From assembly GCF_900116495.1 (NCBI RefSeq), contig NZ_FPAY01000008.1, positions 1-64,000 on the forward strand: a stretch of DNA of 64,000 nucleotides, given 5' to 3'. Within the stretch, counting starts at the first letter, position 1. Every line of letters starts with the position of its first letter. The position numbers were made by a program, and so were the translations under genes. A model generated the notes under the pieces. It worked only from the letters and a program-made list of their open reading frames with translations. It did no database searches and was not told the DNA's origin. Source of the stretch: Arthrobacter sp. ov118 (GTDB taxonomy: Bacteria; Actinomycetota; Actinomycetes; Actinomycetales; Micrococcaceae). Of the stretch, positions 26,545-34,958 are shown piece by piece.

Positions 26545-27927
26545 TTAGATTGACCCTGGCTGCGTGGAAGACCGGCGCAACCGATTGAGGGTGTGACCAT
26601 GCCGGACCGAATTTCCGGCGGCACGGTCCCGTTTGTCAGCCCTGTCCACTGCGCTTATCAGGACTGAAACGAGAACCAGGAGCGTCATCGAGGAGAAGTC
26701 ACAGAGACCGCTCTCGTTGACAGATGCGACCAGGACGTAAGTCATGAGGAATCCGGCGAACGTCCTGGCGGCGTAGCCGGGTGTTTTGAAGGCGTAGACC
26801 GATGCCGCTAGAACGGCCAGGGCCACGAGGGTCGCCCCCACCGCCCCGGTCTCCCAAAAACTGTCAAGCCAGCTGTTGTCGATCGGCACCACGTTGATGT
26901 CGCCCTGCCCCCGGCGAAGCAAAATCCGCTTGTCTCCGAGGCCGTGTCCCAGCCAGAACAGCTGCGGATCGTAGGGCTGGCTGAGGATGAAGTCCCACGC
27001 CGCGGTGCGGCCGCTTAGCTTCTGAAGCTGTTCGCTGTCCTGGCCCCGGACCGCCCAGTCGATGATGCCGGGAAGGAACGGCAGGGCCAGGGCGAGGGCC
27101 CCCGCCACCAGCGCCAGGCCACGGCGGCCGGCCGGCGACGTCGCGGCCGTTCCGAAAGCGACGAGGAGACCCAGCGCCAGGGCCAACGCCGCCGTGCGGG
27201 TGTGGCTGAAGACAATGAGGGCGGTTCCTGCCGCGACTGCGGGAGCCAGCGTGAGAAGGCCGATCTTCCGCTGGGCCCACAGGAGGACCGTCAAGCCGAC
27301 CAGCACGGCGCCTATTTCCCCGACCCGGGGAGCCATCATGGGCAGGAAAGCTCCTACCAGCCGTGCCGACTGGAAGGGCTTACCCTCCTGCCAGGCCAAT
27401 TGCGGCGACAGGACAACTCCGGCGATAACGGTCAGGGCCAGCCCCGAATAGGCTGCCACGTTGGCGTACACGATCAGCCGGAAGCGCCCGCGCACGACGG
27501 ACCAGAGCAACACGGGCACCACGAGACCCAGAACGAGCCGGGTGCCGCGGAACATGGCCTGCAAGGCGTCGGGCTGAAAGGCAGAAGAAATCACCACGTA
27601 GATGCCGTAGAGCAGGAACAGGGCCAGGGGTGCCGGAATTCGAAGTGCTGCCCGCGGCGGCAGCACCATCAGGAGGGCAACGACGCAAAGCATCAGCACG
27701 GCCCCCTTGAGGACGCTGCTGCCGCTGCTGTCCGTCCCGGCGGCCGGGTCCGTCCGCGACCAGGGCTGCACCGTCAGCAGCAGCAGGCCCAGGACGACGA
27801 CGAGCACGATCAGGGCTGTTCCGTTAGTGAGCCGGCCGGCCCGTGCCCATCGTTCAGGTACCGGAGCGTCCCGGGGACTTTCCCCGGGGAGACGGCCGGG
27901 ACCGGCGGTGGCCAGGAGCACGTTCAT
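26545..27927 (-). CDS. Wzy-like O-antigen ligase/polymerase membrane protein
   Basis: 460 residues with about twelve hydrophobic helices and one large extracytoplasmic loop near residues 310-360 (AWDFILSQPYDPQLFWLGHG, LGDKR, VPIDNSWLDSFWETG). That loop position and the G-x-G plus NS-W-L pattern are typical of the Wzy_C/O-antigen ligase superfamily, which polymerises lipid-linked repeat units outside the membrane. Sequence alone does not separate polymerase from ligase; adjacency to Wzz- and Wzx-like genes favours polymerase. The start overlaps the Wzz-like stop by four bases. Confidence 0.85.
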   Translation of the reverse strand: MNVLLATAGPGRLPGESPRDAPVPERWARAGRLTNGTALIVLVVVLGLLLLTVQPWSRTDPAAGTDSSGSSVLKGAVLMLCVVALLMVLPPRAALRIPAPLALFLLYGIYVVISSAFQPDALQAMFRGTRLVLGLVVPVLLWSVVRGRFRLIVYANVAAYSGLALTVIAGVVLSPQLAWQEGKPFQSARLVGAFLPMMAPRVGEIGAVLVGLTVLLWAQRKIGLLTLAPAVAAGTALIVFSHTRTAALALALGLLVAFGTAATSPAGRRGLALVAGALALALPFLPGIIDWAVRGQDSEQLQKLSGRTAAWDFILSQPYDPQLFWLGHGLGDKRILLRRGQGDINVVPIDNSWLDSFWETGAVGATLVALAVLAASVYAFKTPGYAARTFAGFLMTYVLVASVNESGLCDFSSMTLLVLVSVLISAVDRADKRDRAAGNSVRHGHTLNRLRRSSTQPGSI

Positions 27928-29498
27928 GACTTGGTACCCGCCGTCGTGCGCAACTTAGGGTCCGCCTCAGCGTTCTGCACCTCGGAGCGCAGGGCCCGGG
28001 TGGCACCGGTCCGCTCCAGGCTGGCCCTCCGTGCATTCGAGCCCGCCGGCCTGCCAAAACGGCCCCTTCCCGTGGCCTGGTCGGCGATAAGGATTGCCAC
28101 GACCGGCAAGTTGGCCGCATTAAGCTCATCCACGGCCTGTTCCAGCTTCTGGACCCGGTCCTTCCGCGGTTGCACAACCAGGACCGTGGGACCGGAGAAA
28201 CCTGCCGGCAGGCTGTTGTGGATACCACCGACTTCGAAGTGCGGTCCGGTCGCCAGCAGTAGCAGATCATAGGTTCCAGTCGGCGTCGGAGTGGTGCCGA
28301 AAACGGCTGACGCTTCACAACCGATCTCGCTGTTGACACTTGCGAGTTCGCGGCCCGACAGGGCACTGAGGGGTGTTTGACTGGGGCTCATGCCAAGCTG
28401 GTGGGCGATGTCGGCCCCGGTCTCCTTGCGGAGGGCCACGACGGCGACAGACCCCAGGCTGGCGTGCCCCCCGGCGGCCAATCCCAGCAGCCCGGCGGCG
28501 TCGACGCTGGTGGGTGTGAGCGGCCTGACGGCCACCTGCTCGGAGGAAATTCCGAGTTCCGTGCTCGACTTCTGCACGGACCGGAGAAGCAACTCACCGG
28601 CGCCGCTGCCCCGGCCGCCCAGTTCGAAGATTTCAGTCAGGCCGGTGGCTCGCATGATGTCACGCCGGTCCATGATCCGATCGCTGACTTGACGGCGAAT
28701 AACGGCAAAGGCCACGCCGCCCAACAGGCCCACACCGAGACCCAGGACGATAAACATCAGCATCGAGGGTGAGCCGTCCACGTCCGTGGGGCTGCCCGGC
28801 CGAACCACGGACCCGCCGCCGTTGAAGTTCTTGACAGCGTCATCGAGTGCCGCCGCGATGGACTGCGCGGCACTCGCCGCGTGCTCGAATTCTTCCCGCT
28901 TGGCCAAGATGCTGGCCGCGTAGCCCGCATTATTGCCCTGTGCCTTGGCCAGCGGAGCTTCAAGCTTGGCCGCTGAGGCCAGACTGTCCTTGGCGGCTGC
29001 GTGGGCACGCTCGGCGAGCAGGTTCATGTCGGCCCGGCCGATGTCGGCGCGGTACTGCAGGAAAGCTGCGGCCACTGCATTGACGTTCTCCGCCGCTTTC
29101 GCTGGAGTTGACCCGCCAGCGAAGACGGCCAGGGAATTGTCAGTGGTCGCACTTGCCTTCACGCTGGACCGAAGAGCCGCCGACTCACGGTCGTCGAGGC
29201 GGAGGGCCTGGGCGGCTACGTCCACGACGACGGGGCTCGCCAAGATGCGGGCCTGAGTCTCGGCGGGAAGCTCGAGGCCAAGAGCGCCCGACTTGGCAAT
29301 TGCTGGCTGGGAAGCCATTTCGGCCGGAAGGGAATAGTTGCCGGTGATGAGCTCTGCCCGCGCCGTATATGTGGTGGGGTTCCGCAACGCCAGTCCGACG
29401 CCGACAAGACCCCCGACCAGCATGAGCGAAATGATGACAGGCCAGTACACCGTGACTACCTGCTTAGCTCCGTGCCAAACAGACCACGATTCATTCAT
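27924..29498 (-). CDS. Wzz/CapA-type chain-length protein with degenerate kinase-like domain
   Basis: 524 residues. An N-terminal helix (VYWPVIISLMLVGGLVGVGL) starts the Wzz domain, followed by a long extracytoplasmic coiled region (about 45-240, LAERAHAAAKDSLASAAKLE) and a second helix (MLMFIVLGLGVGLLGGVAFAV). The cytoplasmic 230 residues resemble a BY-kinase P-loop fold, but the Walker A position reads VALRKETGADIAHQL with no GK[S/T]. It therefore probably lacks ATP hydrolysis. Wzz proteins set polymer length together with Wzy. ATG 29498 lies inside the end of the flippase gene (eight-base overlap), indicating coupling. Confidence 0.83.
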   Translation of the reverse strand: MNESWSVWHGAKQVVTVYWPVIISLMLVGGLVGVGLALRNPTTYTARAELITGNYSLPAEMASQPAIAKSGALGLELPAETQARILASPVVVDVAAQALRLDDRESAALRSSVKASATTDNSLAVFAGGSTPAKAAENVNAVAAAFLQYRADIGRADMNLLAERAHAAAKDSLASAAKLEAPLAKAQGNNAGYAASILAKREEFEHAASAAQSIAAALDDAVKNFNGGGSVVRPGSPTDVDGSPSMLMFIVLGLGVGLLGGVAFAVIRRQVSDRIMDRRDIMRATGLTEIFELGGRGSGAGELLLRSVQKSSTELGISSEQVAVRPLTPTSVDAAGLLGLAAGGHASLGSVAVVALRKETGADIAHQLGMSPSQTPLSALSGRELASVNSEIGCEASAVFGTTPTPTGTYDLLLLATGPHFEVGGIHNSLPAGFSGPTVLVVQPRKDRVQKLEQAVDELNAANLPVVAILIADQATGRGRFGRPAGSNARRASLERTGATRALRSEVQNAEADPKLRTTAGTKS

Positions 29499-30855
29499 CG
29501 GGGACCGCCACCTCTCTGGGTTGAGACCGTTCCGCCAGATGGCGGGATATTTCAGACTTGTAAGTTGTGAATGAATATTGCGAATAAACGTTTTTGAACT
29601 GCAGATACCAGAGAACTGTGCTGAGCGCGGCAGCCACGGCAAGCCCCCATGCTGCTCCTGGCAGCCCCGCGAGGCCGGCCCCCGCGACCGAGATCACGAC
29701 GACCAGGGACGAGGTCGAGATCCGCGTCCACATGCTCCTCCTTGCGGCCCCCATGCTGCGCAAACCAACCGCCGCACCTGTCTTTGCCCCGTTGAAAACC
29801 TGAACGAGGAACATCGGAAGTACCAGCGCTGATGCCGTCAACCACCCCCGCCCCACGAGCGCCACACCCCAGGATTCCGGCAGGAGCGTGACGGTGAGTC
29901 CCCAGAGGAGGGCTCCCAACGCCACGGCCAGCGAAAACACTGATGTGACGCGTAGAAACCGGGAGCGTCCGGCGGCTATGGCCCTCGCGGCCTCCGGTAC
30001 CGCGACTACACCGAGGCCCTGGACCAACACGTTGACCGGTCCCAGCAGGACAAGGGCCAGTTTCATCTCCCCCACCGCCGACAGCCCGACGAAGGCCCCA
30101 ATCGCGAAGAACACGATCTGTTGGGAGCCGTTAATGGCGGCGCCTTCAACGAGGAAGGGAGCCCAGAGTCCGCGCTGGGAGTTGAGCCAGGACTTGATCA
30201 GGCCGATTCCCGGCACAACCCGGCACTGGAAACATCCGACAACCGCAGCGAGAGTTGCCGCGGCGCCCCAGGCGAGGATCAACGTGGCTGAGCTGACAGT
30301 GCCGGAGAGGAAGACGCCACCAAACGCCGGCACCATCAGCACCGCCCAAAGCAGATCATTGTTGAAGGCAGACCGGCCCCTCCCCGCCGCGAAAAGTATC
30401 TGGCGGACGCAGTCCTGGACCAGCAGTCCGGGGAGGACGGCGCCCAGGCAGATGACCAGTGACCGGTATTCCTGCGGCAGCATCTGGCTGAGCACCAGTG
30501 CCACAGCGAGAAACGCAACTCCGGTCAGGAGTGCCACTCCGGCAACAGCGCCCCGGGCCCGGTGAAGCTGCTCCGGCTCGGAAATGACGAACCTGACGGC
30601 GAACGGTTCGGTTGCGAGGGCCCGGGAGATCCCCAGGATGAAGCAGTAAGCAGAGAAGGCCAGGGCATACGCACCGAAATCAGCAACGCTGACAGACCTG
30701 GCGACGAGGATTCCAACGGCGAAGTTCGTCAGGCTGCTGAGCGCCTGATCTCCAAGCCCCCAGCCAACGCGTTTTACCGCCCCGGTGTGCAACGACCGGG
30801 CACGGCGCCCGCCCACCGCGCCGGCCGCCGTATGGGCTCCGGTCATGACTTTCAC
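29491..30855 (-). CDS. Wzx-like polysaccharide flippase (MATE/MVF superfamily)
   Basis: 454 residues with 12-14 hydrophobic helices (for example FAVGILVARSVSVADFGAYA near the N-terminus), matching polysaccharide_synt/Wzx flippases that move undecaprenyl-linked repeat units across the membrane. The opening VGWGLGDQALSSLTNFAVGI is a common pattern of the family. GTG 30855 is chosen: it overlaps the stop of the WecG-like gene by four bases (GTGA) and has GGAG six bases upstream. ATG 30846 is an alternative. Confidence 0.87.
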   Translation of the reverse strand: MKVMTGAHTAAGAVGGRRARSLHTGAVKRVGWGLGDQALSSLTNFAVGILVARSVSVADFGAYALAFSAYCFILGISRALATEPFAVRFVISEPEQLHRARGAVAGVALLTGVAFLAVALVLSQMLPQEYRSLVICLGAVLPGLLVQDCVRQILFAAGRGRSAFNNDLLWAVLMVPAFGGVFLSGTVSSATLILAWGAAATLAAVVGCFQCRVVPGIGLIKSWLNSQRGLWAPFLVEGAAINGSQQIVFFAIGAFVGLSAVGEMKLALVLLGPVNVLVQGLGVVAVPEAARAIAAGRSRFLRVTSVFSLAVALGALLWGLTVTLLPESWGVALVGRGWLTASALVLPMFLVQVFNGAKTGAAVGLRSMGAARRSMWTRISTSSLVVVISVAGAGLAGLPGAAWGLAVAAALSTVLWYLQFKNVYSQYSFTTYKSEISRHLAERSQPREVAVPDE

Positions 30856-31661
30856 GCAGACTCCACGAGCTTGGGAGCGCGGCGGCACAGCGCCAGCGCG
30901 AAGACGGGCACGTTCCGGGTGTAGCGCTTCCACAGCCGTCGGGGCTCCTGGGAGAACCGGTAGGCCCATTCAAGGCCGTTGCGCTGCATCCAAAAAGGAG
31001 CCCGGCTGACCCGCCCGGCGTGCATGTCGAACGCCCCGCCCACGCCGACCAACAGCGACGCGGTGAGGCGGCCACGGTAGCGGTCCATCCAGCTCTCCTG
31101 CTTGGGCGCACCTAGGCCAACCCATACGATCTGGGCGCCGGAGTCGTTGATCTCCCGGACCATAGCCGTTTCCTCGTCCGGAGTCAGCTCACGGAAAGGA
31201 GGCGACTGGTATCCGGCCACCTTGAGCCCGGGAATGGTCCGTTTGAAGTTCTCGATCATCTCCTCGGCGACGCGCGGCGCGCCGCCCAGGAAGTACGACG
31301 CCCATCCGTGCTCGGCCGCAGCCTTCAAGAGCGCCGGCATCAGGTCGGGCCCGCACACCCGGCCCATCCAGTCAGCACCTGCACTCTTACCGGCCCATAC
31401 CAGGGGCACGCCGTCCGGAACGGTCATGGTGGACGTGTTGAAGATCCGGCGGAGTTCCGGGTCGCGGCGGGCATGAAGCAACGCGTTGACGTCCGTGACG
31501 CAGACGTAGCCGCGGTGGCCGCCGCTTATGTGGCGAACCAGCCGGCCCAGGGCCTGCGACATATTAACCGCGCTTATCCGGATGCCCAGAATGTCCACCC
31601 TCGGGTCTGATGATGGGACTTTGAAGCCGCCATCGAGCCCGGAATGTGCCGTTGAGACCAT
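30852..31661 (-). CDS. WecG/TagA/CpsF family glycosyltransferase
   Basis: 269 residues, GT26 family. Visible family motifs are TDVNALLHARRDPELR, the T-x-x-x-DG-x-x-x-V core (MTVPDGVPLVWAGK), YFLGGAPRVAEEM, and VWVGLGAPKQESWM with VGVGGAFDMHAGRVSRAP. GT26 enzymes add the second sugar, such as N-acetylmannosamine or its uronic acid, to an undecaprenyl-linked primer. GAGGGGGGA lies upstream of ATG 31661. It is followed by the flippase with four-base overlap. Sugar identity cannot be read. Confidence 0.92.
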   Translation of the reverse strand: MVSTAHSGLDGGFKVPSSDPRVDILGIRISAVNMSQALGRLVRHISGGHRGYVCVTDVNALLHARRDPELRRIFNTSTMTVPDGVPLVWAGKSAGADWMGRVCGPDLMPALLKAAAEHGWASYFLGGAPRVAEEMIENFKRTIPGLKVAGYQSPPFRELTPDEETAMVREINDSGAQIVWVGLGAPKQESWMDRYRGRLTASLLVGVGGAFDMHAGRVSRAPFWMQRNGLEWAYRFSQEPRRLWKRYTRNVPVFALALCRRAPKLVESA

Positions 31662-31699
31662 GTAAATTTCCCCCCTCGGAAAAATATGTAATTGTGCGG

Positions 31700-32155
31700 C
31701 TACGCGAAGTGCGCCGCCGAGCTGCCTTGTTCGGACTCCAGAATCAGCCCCAGCGCGCGGCGCAAAACCGTGCTGGAGGTATGCATCGTGTAGGGGAAGT
31801 AGACGACTTCCACCCCCACGCTCGAGAGTTGCTGTTCGAGCGAGATCCCCTTCTCCGTGCCTCGCCAGTCGTCACCCTTGAAGAAGATGTCGAAGTGGTT
31901 GTCCCGCCAGGTGTCAAGCCGGCTGGGATGAACTTCGGCCACCGCTTCGTCCACGTACCGGATGTTCCTGACAATTTCCAGCCGTTCGGCTAGCGGAACA
32001 ACGGGCGCCCGGCCTTTGGTTGCCCGGAGCAGCTCATCGGAAACCACACCAGCGATGAGGTAGTCGCAGCGCTGCCTGGCCTGGGCCAGAAGGTTGAGGT
32101 GACCGATGTGGAATAAGTCGAAAGCTCCGGCTGCGTAGCCAATGCGAGTGTTCAT
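31700..32155 (-). CDS. TagD-like cytidylyltransferase
   Basis: 151 residues. The nucleotidyltransferase motif AAGAFDLFHIGHLN (G-x-F-D-x2-H-x-GH, residues 9-22) and TEKGISLEQQ near residue 105 correspond to glycerol-3-phosphate cytidylyltransferases, which make CDP-glycerol for teichoic acid-type polymers. TagD is usually about 130 residues and carries an RTEGIST motif; the variation here leaves other alcohol phosphates possible. Together with a CDP-alcohol transferase and a GDPD-fold lipoprotein it suggests alcohol-phosphate decoration of the polymer. It lies 38 bases before the WecG-like gene. Confidence 0.83.
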   Translation of the reverse strand: MNTRIGYAAGAFDLFHIGHLNLLAQARQRCDYLIAGVVSDELLRATKGRAPVVPLAERLEIVRNIRYVDEAVAEVHPSRLDTWRDNHFDIFFKGDDWRGTEKGISLEQQLSSVGVEVVYFPYTMHTSSTVLRRALGLILESEQGSSAAHFA

Positions 32156-32206
32156 TGGGTGTCCTTACTTCCAGTGGCTGTGGGGAGTTTGTGCCGCTGC
32201 CGGCGT

Positions 32207-33745
32207 CTAGTAAGCGCCGACGGGTTTGATCATTTGCAGTGCTGTGCGCCAGATGATGATCAGGTCGCCGGCCAATGACCAGTTCTCCACGTAGTACAGG
32301 TCCAGCCGTACGCTGTCCTGCCAGTTCAATTCCGATCGGCCGTTTGTCTGCCACATTCCCGTGAGGCCGGGCTTGATGTAGAGGCGGCGGTGCACCCGGT
32401 CCTTGTAGCCGTCAACCTCGCGCTGAAGCGGCGGTCGGGGTCCAACCAGGCTCATATCCCCCTTGAGGATGTTCCAAAATTGCGGCAGTTCGTCCAGGGA
32501 GTACTTGCGCATCCAGCGGCCGACCCGAGTAACCCGGGGATCGTGCTGCATCTTGAAGAGCATTCCGGATCCCTCGTTCTGATCCAGCAGCCCGGCCAGG
32601 TCATCCTCGGCGGATTCCACCATGGAGCGGAACTTCACCATCAGGAACTTCTTGCCGCCCTTGCCAACCCGTTCCTGGCGGAACAAGACCTTGCCGGGGC
32701 TGTCGCGCTTGATCAGGATGGCGAGCAGCAGGAAGACCGGAAGCAGGAAAACCAGAGCCATGGCCGACGCAACGATGTCGAAGAGTCGTTTCACGGAGTG
32801 TCGGGCTCCCGTGTACTGGGGAAGTTCGACGTGCATGAGCGGCAGACCCTCGACCGGGCGGGCATGGATGCGTGGGCCCGCCACGTTGGTCAGTCCGGTG
32901 GTGAGGATCAGTTCAGTGGCCGACTCCTCCAGCTGCCAGCCGAGTTCTTGGATGTACTTGCCTCCACCTTTGCCCGGGCCTGCCACGATCACCGCATCGG
33001 CTCCGAACTCACGGACGGCCTCGACTACGGAGCGGGCTTCCGGCACGACCGGAACCGTGCGCCGGCCGAGGTTCAGCCATTTCATCCCGCCGTTTCCCGT
33101 CAGGCACACTCCGACGACGTGATAGGCGGCTCCGGATTTCCTTTCAATCTGGTTCACCACGTAGCTCACGTCCTTGGGCTTCCCGAGCACCAGGACCCGT
33201 GACAGGAAATGCCCCTTCGTGCGCTGGCGGGTGAGCCAGCGGCGGAGCACCCATCGGGAGGCGATCAGGCCGGCCACACCGAGAGGAAAGGCCAAGGCAA
33301 AGTAGCTGCGCGCAATGGCGACCTGGAACAGGAGGCATAGCATGGCGAGGACGCCCAGAAGGGCGACCGTGGCGCTGACCACCCGCTTGTACTCGTCGAC
33401 GCCGATCCCCACAATTCTGGGGTCGCGGGTTCGATAAGCCCTCAGGGCGAGCATCCAGGCCGCTGCTATAAGAATGGAAATCTGGAGGTAGCCGACGTCG
33501 AACCATCCGACCGCGACCCGAGCCTCGTCGAGCCCGAACCTGGCCATCTGGGCAATCAAGGTGACGGAGACGATGACGCAAACGTCGCTGATGGCGAGCA
33601 TGCGGCGGTACTTGTTGCTCCAGCGGGTCCCTTCCCCCACGACGCGCGTCCGATGCTGCATCCCCTGTGGGGCCGCAACCCGCGGAAAGTCGAGGGCGGC
33701 CGAGGTCAGGACCGAGCCGGCGGCGGAGTCACGGACCGCGGTCAC
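32207..33745 (-). CDS. WbaP/CpsE-type initiating sugar transferase
   Basis: 512 residues starting at GTG with CGGAG upstream. An N-terminal region with about four helices, a Rossmann-like CoA-binding central domain (VLVLGKPKDVSYVVNQIER), a fifth helix (FDIVASAMALVFLLPVFLLL) and the catalytic bacterial sugar transferase domain are present. The catalytic motifs are KRDSPGKVLFRQERVGKGGK, KFRSM, YSLDELPQFWNIL, DMSLVGPRPP and GLTGMWQTNGRSEL. It attaches hexose-1-phosphate to undecaprenyl phosphate, starting repeat-unit synthesis. It is the first gene of the leftward locus, so the promoter should lie in the 1.2 kb gap upstream. Confidence 0.93.
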   Translation of the reverse strand: MTAVRDSAAGSVLTSAALDFPRVAAPQGMQHRTRVVGEGTRWSNKYRRMLAISDVCVIVSVTLIAQMARFGLDEARVAVGWFDVGYLQISILIAAAWMLALRAYRTRDPRIVGIGVDEYKRVVSATVALLGVLAMLCLLFQVAIARSYFALAFPLGVAGLIASRWVLRRWLTRQRTKGHFLSRVLVLGKPKDVSYVVNQIERKSGAAYHVVGVCLTGNGGMKWLNLGRRTVPVVPEARSVVEAVREFGADAVIVAGPGKGGGKYIQELGWQLEESATELILTTGLTNVAGPRIHARPVEGLPLMHVELPQYTGARHSVKRLFDIVASAMALVFLLPVFLLLAILIKRDSPGKVLFRQERVGKGGKKFLMVKFRSMVESAEDDLAGLLDQNEGSGMLFKMQHDPRVTRVGRWMRKYSLDELPQFWNILKGDMSLVGPRPPLQREVDGYKDRVHRRLYIKPGLTGMWQTNGRSELNWQDSVRLDLYYVENWSLAGDLIIIWRTALQMIKPVGAY

Positions 33746-34958
33746 GGCCGTACTCCGGCACGGAACGCAGCGCCGGGGAGGGCGGAAGGCAAGGCGGAAG
33801 CCAGAGAGGAGCGCATTTGAGACCCAATTCGTAGCCGTAGCGGTTACTGACTGATTGCTATCGCAAACCTATGAGCCGCATGCGGGGGGCACACGAGTAC
33901 GTTCCACCTAAATTCCCGGCCTCGTTCCTGCAGGTGGTGTGGCGGACTACCCGTTGGAGCTGCAGCCCTCAAGTAGTCGCTACGTGCCGCTTCCGGCGGA
34001 GTACCCGGCGAATGGCTGGCCGGGTGGAGCATTGTGTGAGCAAATCCTGGTTGTGAGGCGCCCCGCGCCGGCCTGAAAACCGGATTCCGCGGTGACGTCC
34101 GCGAAGCTGGGGTCGAACACCAGCTGGTCTGGTTTCCATCCAGTGCCAGGACCGGTTAGCGGACCACGCCGCGTTCAATATCTCCGGGGAGGTGGCAGCC
34201 GCCGTCCAGCAGCCGCCGTCCAGCAGTCGCCCGGAGAATCGGTGCTCGGGCGGACATTGGTGTGCGAAGTGGGTGGCCGACCAAAGCGATTGCAGATCGG
34301 TCCGGATGAAGAAGGGTTGCGTTGGAACGAACCCGGCTGCGGAGCGGCCCTGCCCCGGAACCCCGCCAGTCGGCCTGGCCGGTTCATGCCTGAGTGATCC
34401 CCTGCGGCGCTCATCGATGGCGCTCGTGCCGGGCGCGCGTCTCTCGGCGGCGCGGCCTGGGTGCAGACCGGTTAAGGGAGCCGGCGGCGGCTGGGGGGAG
34501 AGCCTCGGTCTCAGAAGGCTCTGACGCCGCCGGCTCCGACCTTGGCGTACGGCTGCCGGTTTGGGGCACCGTACGATTCCCTTGAAGGAGTTCGGTGTAG
34601 AGAAGTTACGGAACGACCACCTCTAATGGTGGCAGTGGCTGCTTCTGCAGGCAAGATGGATTTTGAGGCCACACTTTCCTGCGGGGCATCCCCGCGGTTA
34701 TTCCCGTTGAAGTTCCTCATTTTGAGACCCTGTGTGGGACTGACTTAAGTCAATCGCCCAGACCGGATCTGCGCACGAGTAGCGTTTACCCGACTTCTGG
34801 GGCGTTCTCGTCCGCGGCACTACTTGGGGATACTCCCGCCGGTCCCCAGGGCCACCCGGTGGGGTACGCAGCCGGCGGACGTCCGCGAGTCGGCGGCGGG
34901 CCTTGCGACAGGCCCGGACGCGCGCCGTTGCCCTCGGTGACGGTGGGGACCCGGCCGG
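33746..34958. other. 1.2 kb intergenic region with no credible gene
   Basis: Only short compositionally poor frames occur. The left end should hold the promoter of the leftward polysaccharide locus; TTGCtatcGCAA at 33855-33866 is a small inverted repeat in an AT-richer patch there. Other visible items are a 14-base tandem duplication (CCGCCGTCCAGCAG at 34199 and 34213), a long hairpin (34477-34537) and a palindrome TGACTTAAGTCA at 34741-34752. Confidence 0.6.
34477..34537. repeat. Two-tier 61-base hairpin
   Basis: GGAGCCGGCGGCG (34477-34489) pairs exactly with CGCCGCCGGCTCC (34525-34537). Nested within, AGAGCCT (34499-34505) pairs with AGGCTCT (34516-34522). Located about 420 bases beyond the end of the last LuxR gene, so it is not an obvious terminator of it; could be a structured RNA or an operator. 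Confidence 0.6.

Noticed and set aside
33871..34748. Small frames in the 1.2 kb gap
   Set aside because: Frames of 60-110 codons lack ribosome sites, overlap each other on both strands and show no protein-like pattern.
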